NCBI GenBank assembly: GCA_037179335.1
Contig: JAKZHN010000024.1
Coordinates: 248,001 to 312,000 of the forward strand
Source: Cyclaneusma minus
Taxonomy: Eukaryota; Ascomycota; Leotiomycetes; Marthamycetales; Marthamycetaceae
Direction of reading: 5' to 3'
DNA: 64,000 nt
In this document: positions 61,845 to 64,000 of the stretch, piece by piece
Layout of the letters: every line of letters starts with the position of its first letter
Position numbering within the stretch: position 1 is the stretch's first letter
Program-made: the position numbers and the translations under genes
Notes under the pieces: model-generated
Told to the model about the DNA's origin: nothing
The model's database searches: none
The model's input: only the letters and a program-made list of their open reading frames with translations

Positions 61845-62768
61845 GCTGTCGCTCCATTTCGCGAAGCTTTGTTACCACAAGATCCTTGCCCTTGAGCTTC
61901 TCGTCCGATGCTACGGCTTCCATCAGTTCGTTGCTGGGCTTGATGGTAGGCTCGCAATTGGCTACCAAGTCAAACTCGGCACCTGACGTCTCAAAGTTCT
62001 TCTGGATTTCTTCCACTGAAATTCTCAGTGCCTTCCATTGTCTGTGTAGTTCTTGTGTCAAGTTCTCCCAGTACCCCAACAATCTCTTGGTCTCTGGCTT
62101 GGTGGGAGGAGCCTCATCTGCCATCAACAGAGTTTGGAAGAATGAGTGTCTTTCGTTCAGCAGGGCAATATGCGCTTGCAGCACTGTTCTTTCGTTGCTC
62201 AGCCCAGCCATGACCGACTGCAGCCTTTCATAATCGATGCGATACTGCTCGAGTAATATCCACATCCATCTGGGGTTCGGTGGCTCGGGGGCTTTCGCCA
62301 AGAGTTGCGCTCTGCCTTCAGCAGCAAGCAAGCTGTGTCAGTAATAAGTCAGTAAGCGTCGGTGGTATCCAGGGAGCTAAGAGTGCTTGCTTACCTTGCC
62401 GACTCGTATGCTCTGGGTAGCGCAGCTTCGAGGGCATCGCCGAGAACCGTCACGTTCTCGTCGTACCTCTGTGCGAACGACACGTAGGCTGAATTAGAGT
62501 CCTCGACGACCTCGCGACGGCTCGCTTCCCAGGCCAAGACAGAGTTGATGGCTGTGATATCGCTGCTTTTCAACAAGACACCCCGCTGTGTCTCCGATGG
62601 ACCAAGAAGTCTTCTGAAGGCCGATGCTGTCTCTTTCTTGTGGAGAATGCGGTCAATCGTGGATTGTGGGAAACCCGCCTTCTCACACCGCTGCCGGAGG
62701 TCGCTGGCGCTGGCGCTGCTCAAGGAGAAGGGTCCGTCCATGGTCAAAGAGGGTGAATATGTGGACAT
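61831..62768 (-). CDS. Coiled-coil protein, N-terminal half (frame 0)
   Basis: Exons 62395-62768 and 61831-62332 (donor GTAAGC, acceptor GACACAG) give 291 residues before a stop. The start is the ATG at 62768, reading MSTYSPSLTMDGPFSLSSAS. A helical domain follows (DLRQRCEKAGFPQSTIDRIL, then SSDITAINSVLAWEASRREV), then a segment with PPNPRWMWILLEQYRIDYER and ERTVLQAHIALLNERHSFFQ, ending in KLREMERQLGHY. The last three residues follow the frame break at CTT-GGC-C; the +1 frame reads on into the C-terminal half. I do not recognise the family. A decayed relative of the coiled coil lies at 63,400-63,860. Confidence 0.72.
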
Positions 62769-63400
62769 GATCGATCTCGATATGGAGGAAGATGACGATG
62801 TTGCGGTCAAGACCCTGATGGGGCTTGGGGGTGGGAGAGTTCAACAGATAGAATTAATCGGCAGTTCTATACGCTAAGCTATACCACTTATTTTCAAAGT
62901 CTACGCTTATCTGCACCGTATAGCGGGCGGTGCCTTTGTTTGCATCTCACCTGCGCAGTTGCGAATTCTGCTTTGCGATTGATTCTCCTTCGCTACGCCA
63001 AATACAGCTTCTCATTACAACAAATCCACACTACAAGCTCGCGTTTCCAACAGTTTGAACGAAACATCCCAACCAAAAACCGACTTCCAAATAGTCGACG
63101 ATGAATAACAACTCTTCTCCAGGAAACGGTCCAATGCCTCCTCTCTGTCTCTGGACATGCGAACGTCCTCGAAGCATTGCAAGACTGCTCCTGCAGCTGT
63201 TTTGTAAATCTCGATATTTCTGACACCAGCCAGCCTTCCATGTTACTGCTATCAATCATTCCGGGAATTTGAAGTCTGGAGAATAAGCAGCTCCTGAATG
63301 TCGAAGTGCTCTCCCGGTTTTCCAGTATTCCATTTGCCAAGATCTGGGGAAGCCCCCTTTCTCGGCAAGCGCCTGAAGGTTGCTCATCTCCGAAGAATTG
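62769..63400. other. Upstream region of the coiled-coil gene
   Basis: Holds its promoter. Minus-strand frames at 62993-63340 continue from the decayed paralogue but show no recognisable content. Confidence 0.4.
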
Positions 63401-63860
63401 TTATTGTTCAATCCGAAAGTGACGTGTGTTGTGAGCCACCTCTTTCTGGAGCTTGGTGATAAATTGAGCCTCAGATTTGCCTTCACTACGCAAGCTTCGC
63501 GTCTTTCGCATGCACCTCAGCTTTGAATTTGGCATTATTTTGAATAATAGTATCGGCGGCTTTTTGTAACTCCACCTCTTTCGGCTCAAGCTGCTTTATT
63601 ATTGAAGAAATCTCCTTGTTCTTCTCTCCAACCTCTTTCTGGAGCTTGGTAATAATATTAGCCTCGGATTTGCCTTCGCTAAAAAGCTTTTTTACCTGCT
63701 CATTAATTTGTTCCAACTTGGATTTCGGATTACTCTTTTTCTCCTTAAGCCCATTCTGCAACTCTCGTTGCTCTCGCCGATGTTTTCTTCCCTCGGTGTT
63801 AAGGTTCGCTTTGATCTCTTGAACTTCTCTCTCCTTTGCGAGGGAGGAGAGTTGCGTCAA
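63401..63860 (-). pseudogene. Decayed, internally duplicated paralogue of the coiled coil
   Basis: In the minus direction it reads EVQEIKANLNTEGRKHRREQ, then SEGKSEANIITKLQKEV, then KEVELQKAADTIIQNNAKFK and AEVHAKDAKLA, then a stop. It next repeats the SEGKSEA-ITKLQKEV segment in a shifted frame. These blocks correspond to KLQKE, ELQRAADTII, KAEIEVKDSK and KASLNSDGKRHRRE of the neighbouring gene, but the order is rotated, as expected for a fragment of a tandem array. The DNA repeats are at 63438-63497 and 63631-63690. With stops, a frameshift and no ATG, it is not functional as seen; upstream sequence continues past the window. Confidence 0.7.
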
Positions 63861-64000
63861 GATAGCGCAGATGAGAGAAAATAAATAGAGGAGAAGAATT
63901 CAATATTTATTGAAAGCTGTGCCGGGCGAGATGTAAATGAAGGGGGCGCGGACCGCTATATAATGCAGATAAATGTAGAGTCCGAGAACGATGTTGCTCG

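Noticed and set aside
61790..61900. An intron joining the two coiled-coil halves
   Set aside because: Both halves remain coding to the same point and no GT-AG pair restores the frame without deleting conserved-looking helix.

Overview
The window is nuclear DNA of a filamentous ascomycete (Pezizomycotina; I cannot fix the class from sequence alone). The evidence is short GT-AG introns of about 50-130 bases, an NAD(P)-type malic enzyme, fungal calcipressin, a WSC wall sensor, a circularly permuted Gep3 GTPase, two intron-containing nuclear tRNAs, and a hypermutated AT-rich block of the kind left by repeat-targeted mutation.

Left arm (1-12,000): a divergent pair serving the mitochondrial ribosome (large-subunit protein mL61/Mrp49 and GTPase Gep3), a large MABP1/WDR62-type WD40 protein, a 2.1-kb stretch with four diverged copies of an unexplained repeat, and calcipressin (calcineurin regulator) on the minus strand.

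Centre (12,025-27,982): about 16 kb of extremely AT-rich DNA with no intact genes. Both ends change sharply to normal composition, and the two ends carry matching inverted repeats (33 of 44 positions). The block therefore looks like one TIR-bounded repeated element, or a nest inside one, destroyed by mutation. The G and C that survive sit mainly in GpC dinucleotides, which is not the classic CpA-type RIP pattern. Simple satellites have expanded inside it.

Right of the block (28,800-43,200): RNA polymerase II subunit Rpb3, mitochondrial dicarboxylate carrier, a calcineurin-like membrane phosphoesterase, tRNA-Pro(AGG) and tRNA-Leu(CAA), a 280-bp Tc1/mariner-type MITE with a TA target duplication, and malic enzyme. 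The carrier and malic enzyme both act on malate, but nothing here shows that they are co-regulated.

Accessory pocket (43,800-45,600): a decayed O-methyltransferase, a 390-bp MITE and a small secreted six-cysteine protein.

Far right (48,500-64,000): exportin Crm1 rebuilt from eight exons, with Thr at the leptomycin-B position; a WSC-domain wall stress sensor; a coiled-coil protein whose frame breaks once at CTT-GGC-C; and a decayed, internally duplicated paralogue of its coiled coil at the edge. Exon joins were worked out by hand from splice sites, reading frame and family conservation.
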